This document shows positions 48,442 to 58,334 of a DNA stretch of 64,000 nucleotides, in pieces. Under the pieces are notes generated by a model. It saw only the letters and a list, made by a program, of their open reading frames with translations, ran no database searches and was not told the DNA's origin. Both the position numbers and the translations under genes were made by a program. The stretch spans positions 434,001-498,000 of the forward strand of contig NZ_AP024600.1 in assembly GCF_036322585.1 (NCBI RefSeq), given 5' to 3'. Position 1 is the stretch's first letter, and each line of letters opens with the position of its first letter. The DNA is from Luteolibacter sp. LG18 (lineage in GTDB: Bacteria; Verrucomicrobiota; Verrucomicrobiia; Verrucomicrobiales; Akkermansiaceae).

Positions 48442-49980
48442 TCACTTCTTCACCAGCAGACTGGAGCCGGTCATTTCCGCCGGCTTCGCCACCCCCAGCA
48501 TCTCCAGCAGCGTCGGAGCCATGTCGGCGAGGATGCCGTCCTTCACCTGATACTGGTCCGCGTCCTCCGCCACGTAGATCGCGTGGACGAGGTTGGTGGT
48601 GTGGGCGGTGTGCGGGGAGCCATCCGGATTCCGCATGTACTCGCAGTTGCCGTGGTCCGCGGTGAGCAGCAGCTTGCCACCCAGCGACAAGGTCTTCTCG
48701 ACGATCGCCTGCACGCTGGCGTCGATCACCTCGCAGGCCTTGATCGCGGCTTCCACCACGCCGGTGTGACCGACCATGTCCGGGTTCGCGAAATTGAGGA
48801 TCACCAGATCGTAGTCCGGCAGCTTCTCCAGCACGATGCGGGTAACCTCCGGCGCGCTCATCTGCGGCTTGAAGTCATAGGTCGGCACATCCTTCGGGGA
48901 CGGCACGATCGCGCGCTCCTCGCCCTCGAACGGCAGCTCCGCGCCACCGTTGAAGAAGTAGGTCACGTGCGGATACTTCTCGGTTTCCGCGATGCGGAGC
49001 TGGTTCTTGCCCGCCTTGGAAACCGTCTCGCCGAGCACCATCGCCATCGACTGGGAACCGAAGATCACCGGCACGCCGTAGGTCTCGTCATACTCGGTGA
49101 GCGTGACGAAATGCACCTTCGGCACGTGGCCGCGGTCGAAGCCGGCGAAGTCCGGGCGCAGGAACGCCTCGGAAAGCTGGCGGGCGCGGTCGGCGCGGAA
49201 ATTGAAAAACAGGATCACGTCGCCATCGCGGATGATGTCCTCGTTCGGCTTCGTGAACACCATGCCGGGCAGGAACTCGTCGGTCTTGTCCTGGCGGTAC
49301 CAATCGGCCACCGCCTCGCTGGCCAGCACGTGGCGCTCCTCGCCCGTGCCGCGCACGATCGCGTCCCAGGCCAGCTTGGTGCGCTCCCAGCGCTTGTCGC
49401 GGTCCATCGCGAAATAGCGGCCGGTCACCGTCACGATGCGGGCGCCCACCGGGCTCACTTCATCTTCCAGCTTCGAAAGGTAGGCTTCACCACCGGTCGG
49501 CGAGGTGTCGCGGCCATCGGTGATGGCGTGGATCGCGATGTCCTTCACGCCCGCCGCACCGGCGAGTTTCACCATCGCGATGAGTTGCTCGAGGTGGCTG
49601 TGCACACCGCCGTCCGACACCAGACCGATGAAATGCAGGCGGCTGCCCTTGGCCTTCTCCAGCGCCTCGGCGAACACCGGGTTGGAACCCAGCGTGTTCT
49701 CCTCGATCGCCTTGTTGATGCGGGTGAGGTCCTGATAGACGATCCGGCCCGCGCCGAGGTTGAGGTGACCCACCTCGGAGTTCCCCATCTGGCCGGCCGG
49801 CAGGCCGACATCCAGACCAGAGGCGCTCACGAGGCCCTTCGGATACTGCTCCAGCATCACGTCGTGGAACGGGGTGTTCGCGAGCAACGTCGCGTTGCCG
49901 TCGCGCTTCGCCGTTTCTTTCCCTCCGGGGTTCACACCCCAGCCGTCACGAATGATGAGAACCACCGGTTTCTTGGCCAT
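48442..49980 (-). CDS. gpmI: Cofactor-independent phosphoglycerate mutase
   Basis: A 512-residue alkaline-phosphatase-superfamily enzyme. Asp12 (IIRDGWG) and the phosphorylated Ser68 (GQMGNSEVGHLN) mark the manganese site; the C-terminal LLTADHGNCEYM completes it. It interconverts 3- and 2-phosphoglycerate in glycolysis and gluconeogenesis. Length is normal. A single gene with its own terminator; it is divergent from the enolase-superfamily gene. Confidence 0.98.
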   Translation of the reverse strand: MAKKPVVLIIRDGWGVNPGGKETAKRDGNATLLANTPFHDVMLEQYPKGLVSASGLDVGLPAGQMGNSEVGHLNLGAGRIVYQDLTRINKAIEENTLGSNPVFAEALEKAKGSRLHFIGLVSDGGVHSHLEQLIAMVKLAGAAGVKDIAIHAITDGRDTSPTGGEAYLSKLEDEVSPVGARIVTVTGRYFAMDRDKRWERTKLAWDAIVRGTGEERHVLASEAVADWYRQDKTDEFLPGMVFTKPNEDIIRDGDVILFFNFRADRARQLSEAFLRPDFAGFDRGHVPKVHFVTLTEYDETYGVPVIFGSQSMAMVLGETVSKAGKNQLRIAETEKYPHVTYFFNGGAELPFEGEERAIVPSPKDVPTYDFKPQMSAPEVTRIVLEKLPDYDLVILNFANPDMVGHTGVVEAAIKACEVIDASVQAIVEKTLSLGGKLLLTADHGNCEYMRNPDGSPHTAHTTNLVHAIYVAEDADQYQVKDGILADMAPTLLEMLGVAKPAEMTGSSLLVKK

Positions 49981-50158
49981 GATGCCGGGCGTTTAGCGTC
50001 CCCGGCCCCGGGCGTCCAGCGCGGGAAAGCCCGGAGAGCAAGATTCGCTGCATCCTGCACTCGATCCACAATGTTTGATTTTGTGGCAATTTTTGGATAT
50101 TCACCCGTTTGGATCGCGTATTTCCAGATGCCCATTGGAACCACCCTCTGACTTCCTC

Positions 50159-51601
50159 ATGTCTCCCTCTTGGTCCCGCCGCCATTTCCTGAAGTCCGCC
50201 GCCTTGCTGCCACTCGCCAGCCAGGCGTCGGCCGCTCCCGCCATCGTGACCGGAAAACCCTCCACCGGCCTCCGGATCGAAGAGGTGAAAATGGCCTTCG
50301 AGGATTTCAACTACCGGGTGCCCTACAAATTCGGCGGCACCGCGGTGGACCGCGTCACCCTGCTCAACGTCACCGCGCGAGTCTCCAATGCCGCGGGTAA
50401 ATCCGTCACCGGCTTCGGCTCGATGCCGATGGGCAATGTCTGGTCGTTCCCCTCCAGCACGATGTCCTACGACACCACGCTCAATGCGATGCGGACGCTG
50501 GCCAAGCGGATCGAGAAAATCACCGGAGGCTTCCAGGACACCGCCCACCCGATCGAGATCAATTTCCTCCTCGAACCCGAATACCTGAAGGCCGCCGCCG
50601 AGGTCTCCCGCGAACTCGCGCTGCCCACCCCGATTCCGAAGCTCTGCACCCAAGTCACCGCCAGCGCCTTCGATGCCGCCCTGCACGATGCCTTCGGCAA
50701 ACTCCTCGGCCTGAATTGCTACCAGACCTATTCCACCGAGCTGATCGGTCACGATCTCTCGCGCTACCTGAACGCGGACTTCAAAGGCGAATCGCTCGCC
50801 AGCTACGTCACCCCCACCCCGCGGGACTGGGTGTGGCTGTTCCACTCCGTCGGCGGCCTCGACGCCGTCACTCCCGGCGAACTCAAGGACCGGCTCCATG
50901 ACGGCCTCCCGGAAACCCTCGGCGAATGGATCCAGCGCGACGGACTCCAGCGCATCAAGATCAAGCTCCAGGGCGAGAACCTGGAATGGGACATCGCCCG
51001 CACCGTGGCGATCGACCGGGTGGCCCGCGAAACCCGCCCGGACGTGGAATGGAAATACTGCTGCGACTTCAACGAGCACTGCCCGAACGTCGACTACCTG
51101 TTGGAATACCTCCGCAAGGTGAAGGAGCAGGCCCCGCAGGGATTCGAGAGCATCCTCTACCTGGAGCAACCCACCAAGCGCGACCTGAAGGCCGACCGCC
51201 AGAACCTCATGCACGAGGCCGCCAAGCTGCGTCCCGTGGTAATCGATGAATCCCTCACCGATCTGGACAATCTCCTGCTCGCCCGCGAAATGGGCTACAC
51301 CGGTGCCTGCCTGAAAGCCTGCAAGGGCCAGTCCCACGCCCTGCTGATGGCCGCCGCGGGCAAGAAATACGACATGTTCCTGTGCGTGCAGGATCTCACC
51401 TGCCCCGGCGCCTCCCTCATCCAGTCCGCCGGAATCGCCTCCCACGTCCCGGGGCTCTCCACCATCGAGAGCAACGCCCGCGAATACGTCCCCTCCGCCA
51501 ATGCCGCGTGGACCGCGAAATTCCCCGGCCTCTTCGACACCCGCGACGGCAAGCTCGCCACCAAACAACTCACCGGCCCGGGCCTCGGCGCGGTGCCATG
51601 A
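50159..51601 (+). CDS. Tat-exported enolase-superfamily (mandelate racemase/muconate lactonizing) protein
   Basis: A 480-residue protein. The ATG at 50159 gives a twin-arginine signal ([20 protein letters not shown]); the longer frame would bury it. The barrel has the superfamily residues: KIKLQG (Lys-x-Lys acid/base pair), Asp in CDFNEH, Glu in LYLEQP and Asp in VIDESL as metal ligands. The reaction (racemisation, dehydration or cycloisomerisation) cannot be told from sequence. Export by Tat is unusual for this family. Confidence 0.85.
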   Translation: MSPSWSRRHFLKSAALLPLASQASAAPAIVTGKPSTGLRIEEVKMAFEDFNYRVPYKFGGTAVDRVTLLNVTARVSNAAGKSVTGFGSMPMGNVWSFPSSTMSYDTTLNAMRTLAKRIEKITGGFQDTAHPIEINFLLEPEYLKAAAEVSRELALPTPIPKLCTQVTASAFDAALHDAFGKLLGLNCYQTYSTELIGHDLSRYLNADFKGESLASYVTPTPRDWVWLFHSVGGLDAVTPGELKDRLHDGLPETLGEWIQRDGLQRIKIKLQGENLEWDIARTVAIDRVARETRPDVEWKYCCDFNEHCPNVDYLLEYLRKVKEQAPQGFESILYLEQPTKRDLKADRQNLMHEAAKLRPVVIDESLTDLDNLLLAREMGYTGACLKACKGQSHALLMAAAGKKYDMFLCVQDLTCPGASLIQSAGIASHVPGLSTIESNAREYVPSANAAWTAKFPGLFDTRDGKLATKQLTGPGLGAVP

Positions 51602-51656
51602 ATCGGATGCCGCCGAGTTTCATTCCCAAGCGTCCGCCGCCGTGCAGACTGCCTCC

Positions 51657-51950
51657 ATGAACGACGACCTCCTGCCGGAACTCCTCGCCGCCGTGGAACA
51701 GCAGCTCACTTCGCCCCAGACGAAATACGTCGCGAAAACCCTCGACCGCCTGCTGAAACTCGGCGTGCCCGACTCCGAGGCCAAGGAGCAGATCGCCCTC
51801 TGTCTCGGCCAGGAAATGGACGCCGCCTACCGCAAACGGCGCGGCTTCGATGAGAAGTCCTATAAAGGACTGCTGGATGAGTTGCCGGTGGCGGCAGATG
51901 AAGAAGAGGAAAACGAAGAGTCGGTCGACGATTCTCCTTCAGTCGAATAA
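51657..51950 (+). CDS. Small conserved-type hypothetical protein
   Basis: A 97-residue mostly helical protein with a strongly acidic C-terminal tail (rich in Glu/Asp, about 80-97). No domain is recognised. Its ATG lies 55 bases past the enolase-superfamily stop. Codon use and frame support a real gene. Function unknown. Confidence 0.65.
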   Translation: MNDDLLPELLAAVEQQLTSPQTKYVAKTLDRLLKLGVPDSEAKEQIALCLGQEMDAAYRKRRGFDEKSYKGLLDELPVAADEEEENEESVDDSPSVE

Positions 51951-51976
51951 AAGGCCCGTTGCTCCGATCTCTCTTC

Positions 51977-52194
51977 AGCCACGGAGTGGCGGCAGATCGT
52001 AGCCGTGGGTTTCAACCCACGGGAAATGGCTCTCTTGCTATCGGAGTCGCGGAGCGACGATTGATGACGCGGAAGAACCATCCGCCGGATATCACGTGTC
52101 CGCCTTTCAATCGTCGCTCCGCGACTCCATTCATCATCGGCATTTCGCCCGTGGGTTGAAACCCACGGCTACGATCTGCCGCCACTCCGTGGCT
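51977..52194. repeat. 218-bp compound palindrome with perfect 47-bp arms
   Basis: Bases 51977-52023 and 52148-52194 are perfect inverted copies over 47 bp. Inside them a second perfect pair of 22 bp (52043-52064 with 52107-52128) is nested. Each outer arm itself contains an 8-bp hairpin (CCGTGGGT...ACCCACGG). One half occurs alone at 18702-18788. The element fills the gap between the small hypothetical gene and accA and can form a long cruciform or a stable RNA hairpin. Confidence 0.95.
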
Positions 52195-52233
52195 AAGGGA
52201 CAACGTCGAGGCTCGACGATAGTTGGCTGGAGC

Positions 52234-53187
52234 TCACTTCCCCTGCCAGTCGCCGAAGGCGCGGAACTTCGCGTAGCGACGGTCGAGAAGCACGTCCACC
52301 GGCAGCTTCGCCAGCTCGTCGAGGTGCTTGAGCACCACCGCCTGGAAATTCGTGGCCGTGGCCTTGTGGTCGTGATGGGCGCCGCCGGTGGGCTCCGGGA
52401 TCACGTCGTCGATCAGGGCCAGCTTCTTGAGGTCCGGGGCGGAAAGTTTCATCGCCTCGGCCGCCTCAGGAGCGTGCTTGCGGTGCTTCCAGAGGATCGC
52501 GGCGCAGCCTTCCGGGCTGATCACCGAATAGTAGGCGTTCTCCATCATCAGCACGCGGTCGGCCACACCGATGCCGAGGGCACCGCCGGAACCACCCTCG
52601 CCGAGGACCACGGCGATCACCGGGACCTTCAGCAGCATCATTTCACGGAGATTGTAGGCGATCGCCTCGGCGATGTTCCGCTCCTCCGCGCCGATGCCCG
52701 GGAACGCGCCGGGGGTGTCGATCAGGGCGATCACCGGCAGGCCGAATTTTTCCGCCAGCTTCATCAGGCGCAGCGACTTGCGGTAGCCTTCCGGGTGGGC
52801 GCTGCCGAAGTTGCGCTTGAGGTTTTCCTTGGTGTCGCGGCCCTTCTGGTGCCCCAGCACCACCACGCGCTTGCCGCCGATGCGGGCAAAGCCGCCGGGC
52901 ATCGAGAGATCGTCGCCGATGTGGCGGTCTCCATGGAGCTCGGAGAAATCGGTGAAGGCCAGCGAGACGTAGTCGAGCATGAAGGGGCGGTTCGTGTGGC
53001 GGGCGATCTGGACGCGCTGCCACGGCGTGAGGTTTTCGTAGATCGACCGGCGCGTGTCGGCGAGCTTGCCCTCCATCGTCTCAATTTCCGCCGACATGTC
53101 GATATTCTGTGACGCTGCCTTCGTGCGAAGTTTCTCGAGTTCGCGTTCGAGTTCGGCGACGGGCTTTTCGAATTCCAGGAGCTGCAT
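52234..53187 (-). CDS. accA: Acetyl-CoA carboxylase carboxyltransferase subunit alpha
   Basis: A 317-residue subunit with the start LLEFEKPVAELERELEKL and the crotonase-like block PVIALIDTPGAFPGIGAEE. GEGGSGGALGIGVAD and the SPEGCAAILWK segment complete the CoA-binding core. With AccD it transfers the carboxyl group to acetyl-CoA, the first step of fatty-acid synthesis. accD is not in this window. It follows the LysM gene by 14 bases on the same strand. Confidence 0.98.
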   Translation of the reverse strand: MQLLEFEKPVAELERELEKLRTKAASQNIDMSAEIETMEGKLADTRRSIYENLTPWQRVQIARHTNRPFMLDYVSLAFTDFSELHGDRHIGDDLSMPGGFARIGGKRVVVLGHQKGRDTKENLKRNFGSAHPEGYRKSLRLMKLAEKFGLPVIALIDTPGAFPGIGAEERNIAEAIAYNLREMMLLKVPVIAVVLGEGGSGGALGIGVADRVLMMENAYYSVISPEGCAAILWKHRKHAPEAAEAMKLSAPDLKKLALIDDVIPEPTGGAHHDHKATATNFQAVVLKHLDELAKLPVDVLLDRRYAKFRAFGDWQGK

Positions 53188-53201
53188 GGGCGTGAGGGAG
53201 G

Positions 53202-54134
53202 CTAGCGGGTGGCGGGGCGGATTTCCACATCATTCCCGACCCGGGTCAGGATGTAGAGTTCCTCCATGTCGGAGGGCTTCAGGTAGAGGCCCCGGGGAAT
53301 GGCGGCGTCCTTGTCGGTGCCGCCGGCGAGCGGACGAATCTGGAGATTGATCTTCGCCAGACGGATGATTTTCTCGGACTGGCGGTAGCCCTTGTTGCCG
53401 GGGGCCAGCTTCTTGCCGTCCAGATAGGCGGACATCGAGTCGATGGTGGTCTTCTGGGCCGCCATGTTCGAGGGGATCTGGACGTGGATGAGCGGGTAGT
53501 CCTTCACGAACTTCGCCAGCGGCGGCTGCCCCTCCTTCTGCTCCAGCTTCCACAGCGAAAGGATCTTCTTCTGCGGCTCGATCAGAATCCGGTAATCCAG
53601 CGGCATCACAATCAGGTCGTCGCCCGGGTGCAGGCCGCCGAAGTCGGTCAGGCCGTTGAGCATCATGATGCAGTCCAGCGAGCACTTGGTCGCGGCGGAG
53701 ATCTTCATGAAGGAGTCCCCCTTCTTCACATCGTAGGTCACCTTGTTCTCCTTGAAATCCAGGGACAGGATTTCATCCAGGTTGATCTCGCCGACGATCC
53801 GGCGGGCATCGGCGGCGGAGGCGGAGGACGGATAGACATTGACCACGGACTCCAGCTTCTCCCGGGCCTCCGGGATATTTCCCATGGCCACCAGCTCCAC
53901 GGCCTTCTGATAGGCCACCTCGCCGGGCTCGACGTCCGGCATGTCCGCGGAATCGAGCATCTTGCTGACGTCGCTGTCCGGCCCCTTCGGCACCACGTCC
54001 GTGGGATTCGGGACGTACTTGGAGAAGAACGGTAGCGGCTTCACCGTGATGTGGTAGACCAACCCACCGGTGAGACCGAGCACGCCAAGCACGGCGAGCG
54101 CGGCGAGCAATTTGATGAAGGTCCAGATCCGCAT
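53202..54134 (-). CDS. Membrane-anchored LysM domain protein
   Basis: A 310-residue protein with one N-terminal transmembrane helix (residues 7-29). A TPR-like helical region (about 70-120) follows, then a LysM-type domain (about 132-178: VTYDVKKGDSFMKISAATKC). The C-terminal part (about 180-310) is rich in Ile/Leu/Lys and of unknown fold. LysM domains bind peptidoglycan, so the protein probably tethers or senses the cell wall. It precedes accA closely, but a functional tie is not evident. Confidence 0.8.
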   Translation of the reverse strand: MRIWTFIKLLAALAVLGVLGLTGGLVYHITVKPLPFFSKYVPNPTDVVPKGPDSDVSKMLDSADMPDVEPGEVAYQKAVELVAMGNIPEAREKLESVVNVYPSSASAADARRIVGEINLDEILSLDFKENKVTYDVKKGDSFMKISAATKCSLDCIMMLNGLTDFGGLHPGDDLIVMPLDYRILIEPQKKILSLWKLEQKEGQPPLAKFVKDYPLIHVQIPSNMAAQKTTIDSMSAYLDGKKLAPGNKGYRQSEKIIRLAKINLQIRPLAGGTDKDAAIPRGLYLKPSDMEELYILTRVGNDVEIRPATR

Positions 54135-54151
54135 GGCGTGTCGCGGGGCGA

Positions 54152-54688
54152 TCAGAGCAAGCCCCGGCGCTTGAAGTCAAACGCGTTGATGGCCTGCGAG
54201 CGCAGAATCATCTCGAAGGAGAATTTGAAAAGCGAAACCTCCCAGGCGTCGTCGACGCCCTCGATGACGGCACGGGCGGGATTCCCCGTCCGGCGGATGT
54301 CCTCCAGCACGCGGTCGCGGACGGCCTCGATCGAGTCGTGGACGATCTCCTCGGTGACCTGGCTGCGGCGGAATTGGAAACCGTATTGCAGGAAGGCGAG
54401 GTCCTTCCCCTCGGCGCGGAGCTTCTCCATCATCGCGTCGAGCCGCTTGCGGGCATTGTCGTTGAAGCCCTCCAGCTCGATCTCCCGGTAGGCTTCGGGA
54501 CGCATGATCCGCGGCCGCATCGCCTCCAGGTGGCCGGTGCGGATCCGCACCTCACCGGCGCGGTCCATCAACTCGCTGAGGAGCTGGAACTCGAAGCGCG
54601 TCTCCCCGAACGTGTCGATCCGCCGGTCCGGCTCGCGCAGGACGCGGGTCGTCTCGATGGCATACTGGATGTCGTCCGGTGAGTGCAT
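54152..54688 (-). CDS. Conserved-type hypothetical protein
   Basis: A 178-residue soluble, charged protein of unknown function. Helical segments rich in Arg/Glu and the regular length without low complexity support a real gene. No motif is recognised. It lies 17 bases upstream of the LysM gene and probably shares its transcript. Confidence 0.7.
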   Translation of the reverse strand: MHSPDDIQYAIETTRVLREPDRRIDTFGETRFEFQLLSELMDRAGEVRIRTGHLEAMRPRIMRPEAYREIELEGFNDNARKRLDAMMEKLRAEGKDLAFLQYGFQFRRSQVTEEIVHDSIEAVRDRVLEDIRRTGNPARAVIEGVDDAWEVSLFKFSFEMILRSQAINAFDFKRRGLL

Positions 54689-54727
54689 GGGCGGCGCAAC
54701 CTCGGGCGTTCCGCGCGGATTGCAATG

Positions 54728-54762
54728 AAAAGGGCGAACTCCACCCGGGAGTCCGCCCTTTT
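54728..54762 (-). terminator. Intrinsic terminator after acpP
   Basis: The stem pairs 54728-54736 (AAAAGGGCG) with 54754-54762 and continues inward with ACTCC/GGAGT. On the minus strand the stem itself ends in TTTT, so it can end acpP transcription; it is symmetrical enough to work on either strand. Confidence 0.75.
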
Positions 54763-54786
54763 GGAAAGTGCGTCAGACGGGGACGA

Positions 54787-55029
54787 TCAACCCTGCTGGG
54801 CGGTGACGTAGGTCACAACGTCGCCCACGGACTGGAGCTTCTCGGCTTCTTCGTCCGGAACTTCGATTTCGAACTCTTCTTCGAAAGCCATCACGAGCTC
54901 GACGGTATCGAGCGAATCGGCACCGAGATCCTCGATGAACTTGGCTTCAAGGGTCACCTGGTCGGCGCTCACACCGAGCTGGTCGACGATGATGTCCTTC
55001 ACGCGGTCTTCAATGCTTTTGTCAGACAT
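54787..55029 (-). CDS. acpP: Acyl carrier protein
   Basis: An 80-residue acidic helical protein. The phosphopantetheine attachment site is Ser39 in [10 protein letters not shown]. The ATG at 55029 gives the standard start [10 protein letters not shown]; the longer frame is not supported. It carries growing acyl chains in fatty-acid synthesis. It stands alone, with no fab genes next to it. Confidence 0.98.
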   Translation of the reverse strand: MSDKSIEDRVKDIIVDQLGVSADQVTLEAKFIEDLGADSLDTVELVMAFEEEFEIEVPDEEAEKLQSVGDVVTYVTAQQG

Positions 55030-55121
55030 GTGCTGCTTGGTTGGTAGTTGACGTTGGGGCTGCTTAACGACGGGGGCCGGGGTTGGCAACCTCGAAAAGC
55101 CGCGGGGGTCTCCGGGCGATT

Positions 55122-55961
55122 TCAGTCGGTTCCGCTGGCGGAGTCAACCTCTCCCGAGGCGACCGGCGCGTACTCGATGACTTCTCCGGAAAAGCGCGCG
55201 CGCAGGTGCTGCATCAGGCGTTCCGCTGGCTCACCCTGCTCTTTTTTGAATCCACCGTAGGTCAGGCCGTCGATGCGGACCCGGCCGGAACCGGCAGGAC
55301 CGGCGTAATCGACGAACGCGAGCCCCTTGCCCTCCCATTTCCGGAGGTCCAGGCGCTTCAGGTCTGCGAAGGGGATATGCCTGCCATCCGCGGTGTGGAG
55401 GGATTCGCCATCCACCGTGATGCTGCGTCCAACAGTGCGGATGAGGTAAAAGGCGGAGACGGCGGCGAGCGCGGAGAAAACCCAGAACACCACCCACTGC
55501 TCGCGGATCTTGCCCGCCTCGTGCGGTTCGTGCGGCGGAATGGCGTCCATCTTCCACGCCGTCCAGTTCTTCGAGTAGTCCTCCCACAGCCGCTGCCACT
55601 GGGGATTGGACTTCATCAATTCGGCGTCGCGGAGGGGTTCCGGCCACTTCATTCCGGGCTGGACCTCCGGCGGCAGCACCGATCCGTCCTGCGGCTTGTC
55701 CTTCCAGGTGAAATCCACCTCCTGGGCCTCGGCGTATTTCCGCCACTCGCCCGGAGTCAGGCCCTGGCCCTTGGATTTGAACTCCTGGTCCGCCTTGATG
55801 AAGGCGGCGCGGAGATAATACGAGGCGTTCTGGCGGCGATAGCCAATGGTGCCGTCCTTGTAGAACAGGAAGGCGAACACGCCGAACATGACGAGCATCA
55901 CCACCGCTCTCAGGAGGAACCACGGCGTCGGCTTGCAGATGATCTTTTCGGGCTGGGTCAT
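55122..55961 (-). CDS. Hypothetical membrane protein with two transmembrane helices
   Basis: A 279-residue protein with transmembrane helices at about 14-34 and 164-184. The region between (about 35-160) is soluble and Trp-rich, facing the outside or periplasm. The C-terminal 95 residues form a small beta domain with a PH-like look ([17 protein letters not shown]). No family was recognised. Upstream on the other strand is thiH. Confidence 0.7.
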   Translation of the reverse strand: MTQPEKIICKPTPWFLLRAVVMLVMFGVFAFLFYKDGTIGYRRQNASYYLRAAFIKADQEFKSKGQGLTPGEWRKYAEAQEVDFTWKDKPQDGSVLPPEVQPGMKWPEPLRDAELMKSNPQWQRLWEDYSKNWTAWKMDAIPPHEPHEAGKIREQWVVFWVFSALAAVSAFYLIRTVGRSITVDGESLHTADGRHIPFADLKRLDLRKWEGKGLAFVDYAGPAGSGRVRIDGLTYGGFKKEQGEPAERLMQHLRARFSGEVIEYAPVASGEVDSASGTD

Positions 55962-56066
55962 CGGATCGCGGGCAGAAAACCCGTGATCGGGGAAATTGGC
56001 AAGTCCGCTCGGGAGGCGCATCCGCCTTTGACGTGCCGCCCCCGGGGGGGCATGGTGCCCCCGGCC

Positions 56067-57224
56067 ATGGGCTTTTCCGAACGTTTTCCCGAACTCCTCG
56101 AGCGACCGACCCCGCTGATGCGCCGGTTCGCGGACATGATCGAGCCCGTCTCCGACGCCGTGCTCGAGCAAATGGCGCGCCGCAGCCAGGTGCTGACACG
56201 CCGCCATTTCGGCCGGACCATGCGCCTGTTCGCCCCGCTCTACGTCTCGAACGAGTGCGTGAACAACTGCTCCTACTGCGGCTTTTCCCGGGACAATCCG
56301 ATCCTCCGCACCACCCTGACCATCGATCAGGTCGTCCGTGAGGCCAAGCACCTCCACGGCCTCGGCTTCCGCAATGTCCTGCTGGTGGCCGGCGAGCACC
56401 CGAAATTCGTCTCCGAGGGCTACCTCCAGGCCTGCCTGGACGCCCTCAAGCCCTTCATCCCCACCCTCGCGCTGGAAATCGGTCCGATGGAGGACGACCA
56501 GTACTCCGAAGTCGTCCAGCACGGGGCCGAGGGGCTGGTGGTCTATCAGGAAACCTACCACCGCGAGACCTACCAGAAGCTCCACACCGCCGGACCGAAG
56601 AAGAACTTCGACTGGCGGCTGGACTGCCCGGAGCGCGCCTACGCGGGCGGCTTCCGCCGGATTGGCATCGGCGCGCTGTTCGGGCTGGCCGACTGGAAAT
56701 TCGAGGCCCTCGCCCTGGCCGCCCACCTCGAGCACCTCTACAAGCACTGTTGGAAAGCCAATTTCACCATCGCCTTCCCACGGATGCGCCCCTACGCCGG
56801 GAACTACGAGTACCAGACCGATGACCGCCTGCTGCTTGGCGACCGCCAGTTGGTCCAACTCATGACCGTTTTCCGGCAGCTTTTCCCGCAGGTCGGCATC
56901 GTCGTTTCCACCCGCGAGGCCCCCGCCTTCCGCGACGCCGTCGCCGGGCTCGGCACCACCCACATGTCCGCCGGGGCCCGCACCGAACCGGGCGGCTACA
57001 CCGGTGCCGGCCATGACGACGTCCACCTGACCGTCAAAGGCCGCCGCGTGGAGCTGGAGCGCAAGAGCGGTTGCGAAAAGGCCACCGAGCAATTCCAGAT
57101 CCACGACAACCGCACTCCATCCGAGGTCGCCACGGCATTGCGCTCCCAGGGGCTGGACCCGGTCTGGAAGGATTGGGACGAGTCGATTCTTTCCGCTCCA
57201 CAAGAGGCCCTCGCCACGGTCTAA
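56067..57224 (+). CDS. thiH: 2-iminoacetate synthase ThiH
   Basis: A 385-residue radical-SAM enzyme. Cys64-x3-Cys68-x2-Cys71 lies in SNECVNNCSYCGF. The barrel continues with VYQETYHRETYQKLH, and the C-terminal HMSAGARTEPGGY segment is typical of ThiH. It splits tyrosine to give dehydroglycine for the thiazole ring of thiamine, working with ThiG and ThiS. ATG at 56067 is chosen; ATG at 56052 would add five residues. thiG is not visible nearby; thiS is at 18386. Confidence 0.95.
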   Translation: MGFSERFPELLERPTPLMRRFADMIEPVSDAVLEQMARRSQVLTRRHFGRTMRLFAPLYVSNECVNNCSYCGFSRDNPILRTTLTIDQVVREAKHLHGLGFRNVLLVAGEHPKFVSEGYLQACLDALKPFIPTLALEIGPMEDDQYSEVVQHGAEGLVVYQETYHRETYQKLHTAGPKKNFDWRLDCPERAYAGGFRRIGIGALFGLADWKFEALALAAHLEHLYKHCWKANFTIAFPRMRPYAGNYEYQTDDRLLLGDRQLVQLMTVFRQLFPQVGIVVSTREAPAFRDAVAGLGTTHMSAGARTEPGGYTGAGHDDVHLTVKGRRVELERKSGCEKATEQFQIHDNRTPSEVATALRSQGLDPVWKDWDESILSAPQEALATV

Positions 57225-57233
57225 CGTTCCGCG

Positions 57234-58334
57234 ATGACCGATACCGAAGCCCTCGTCGCCCTGAACCTCCTGCCGAAGATCGGCCCGGTGCGGGTGCGGC
57301 GGTTGCTGGAATTTTTCGGCACCCCTGCGGCCATCCTCGGCGCGCCGAAGGACAAGCTGGTCCGCGTCGACGGCATCGGCGAGGAAACCTCCTCCATCCT
57401 CCACCGCTGGCAGGATCACGCCGATCCGGTGGCGGAAATCGCGGAGGCGAAGCAGCGCGGCATCTCCATCGTCACCCAGGACGCCCCCGATTACCCGGCC
57501 CCGCTGCAGGAGGCCTACGATCCGCCGCTGCTCCTCTACGTGTGGGGGAAAATCGAAGACCGCGACCGCCACGCCATCGGCATCGTCGGTTCCCGCCGCG
57601 CCACCCCCTACGGGCGGAACGTGACGAAGAAGCTCTCGTTCCAGCTCGCCGGCGCCGGATTCACCATCGTCTCCGGGCTGGCCCGCGGCATCGACACCAC
57701 CGCCCATGAGGGCGCGCTGGCGGCGCAGGGCCGCACCATCGCCGTGATCGGCTCGGGCCTCGCCAAGCTCTATCCACCGGAAAACCTCGGCCTCGCCGAG
57801 AAAATCGCCGATGGCAACGGGGCCGTCGTTTCCGAATTCCCGCTCCACACCTCCCCGGACCGCCAGACCTTCCCGATGCGGAACCGGATCGTCGCCGCGT
57901 GGTCAAAGGCCGTACTGGTCACCGAGTGCCCGTCCCGTTCCGGCTCCCTGATCACCGCCAATCTCGCCTCTGAATACGGGAAAACCATCTACGCCGTGCC
58001 CGGTTCGATCGATTCCCCGATGTCGATGGGCTGCCACGAGCTGATCCGGGACGGAGCCACCCTCGTCTTCGATGGCGGCCAGATCCTCGACGATCTCGGC
58101 GGCCTGTCCTTCAACCGAGCTCCCGCCCGCCAGGAACCCACGCCCGCCGACCTCCCGCCGCTGCCGGAGGAGGAAGCCCGGGTCTTCGCCGTGATCCGCC
58201 ACGAGGACCAGCCGGTGGACCGCATCATCGACGCCTCCGGCCTGCCCGCCCCGGTGGTCACCGCCACCCTGATGAAGCTGGAAATGAAGCGTCTGGTACG
58301 CTGCCTGCCGGGATTCCGGTATAGCCTGCGATGA
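57234..58334 (+). CDS. dprA: DNA processing protein DprA
   Basis: A 366-residue protein with an N-terminal helix-hairpin-helix-type region, the Rossmann fold of the family (GIVGSRRATPYG, SGLARGIDTTAH) and a C-terminal winged-helix DML1-type domain (about 300-366). It loads RecA onto incoming single-stranded DNA during natural transformation. Its stop overlaps the start of the RAYT gene (ATGA at 58331-58334). Confidence 0.97.
   Translation: MTDTEALVALNLLPKIGPVRVRRLLEFFGTPAAILGAPKDKLVRVDGIGEETSSILHRWQDHADPVAEIAEAKQRGISIVTQDAPDYPAPLQEAYDPPLLLYVWGKIEDRDRHAIGIVGSRRATPYGRNVTKKLSFQLAGAGFTIVSGLARGIDTTAHEGALAAQGRTIAVIGSGLAKLYPPENLGLAEKIADGNGAVVSEFPLHTSPDRQTFPMRNRIVAAWSKAVLVTECPSRSGSLITANLASEYGKTIYAVPGSIDSPMSMGCHELIRDGATLVFDGGQILDDLGGLSFNRAPARQEPTPADLPPLPEEEARVFAVIRHEDQPVDRIIDASGLPAPVVTATLMKLEMKRLVRCLPGFRYSLR

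Noticed and set aside
51959..52215. Small open frames inside the 218-bp palindrome
   Set aside because: They exist on both strands only because the sequence is an inverted repeat; similar peptides come from both arms.
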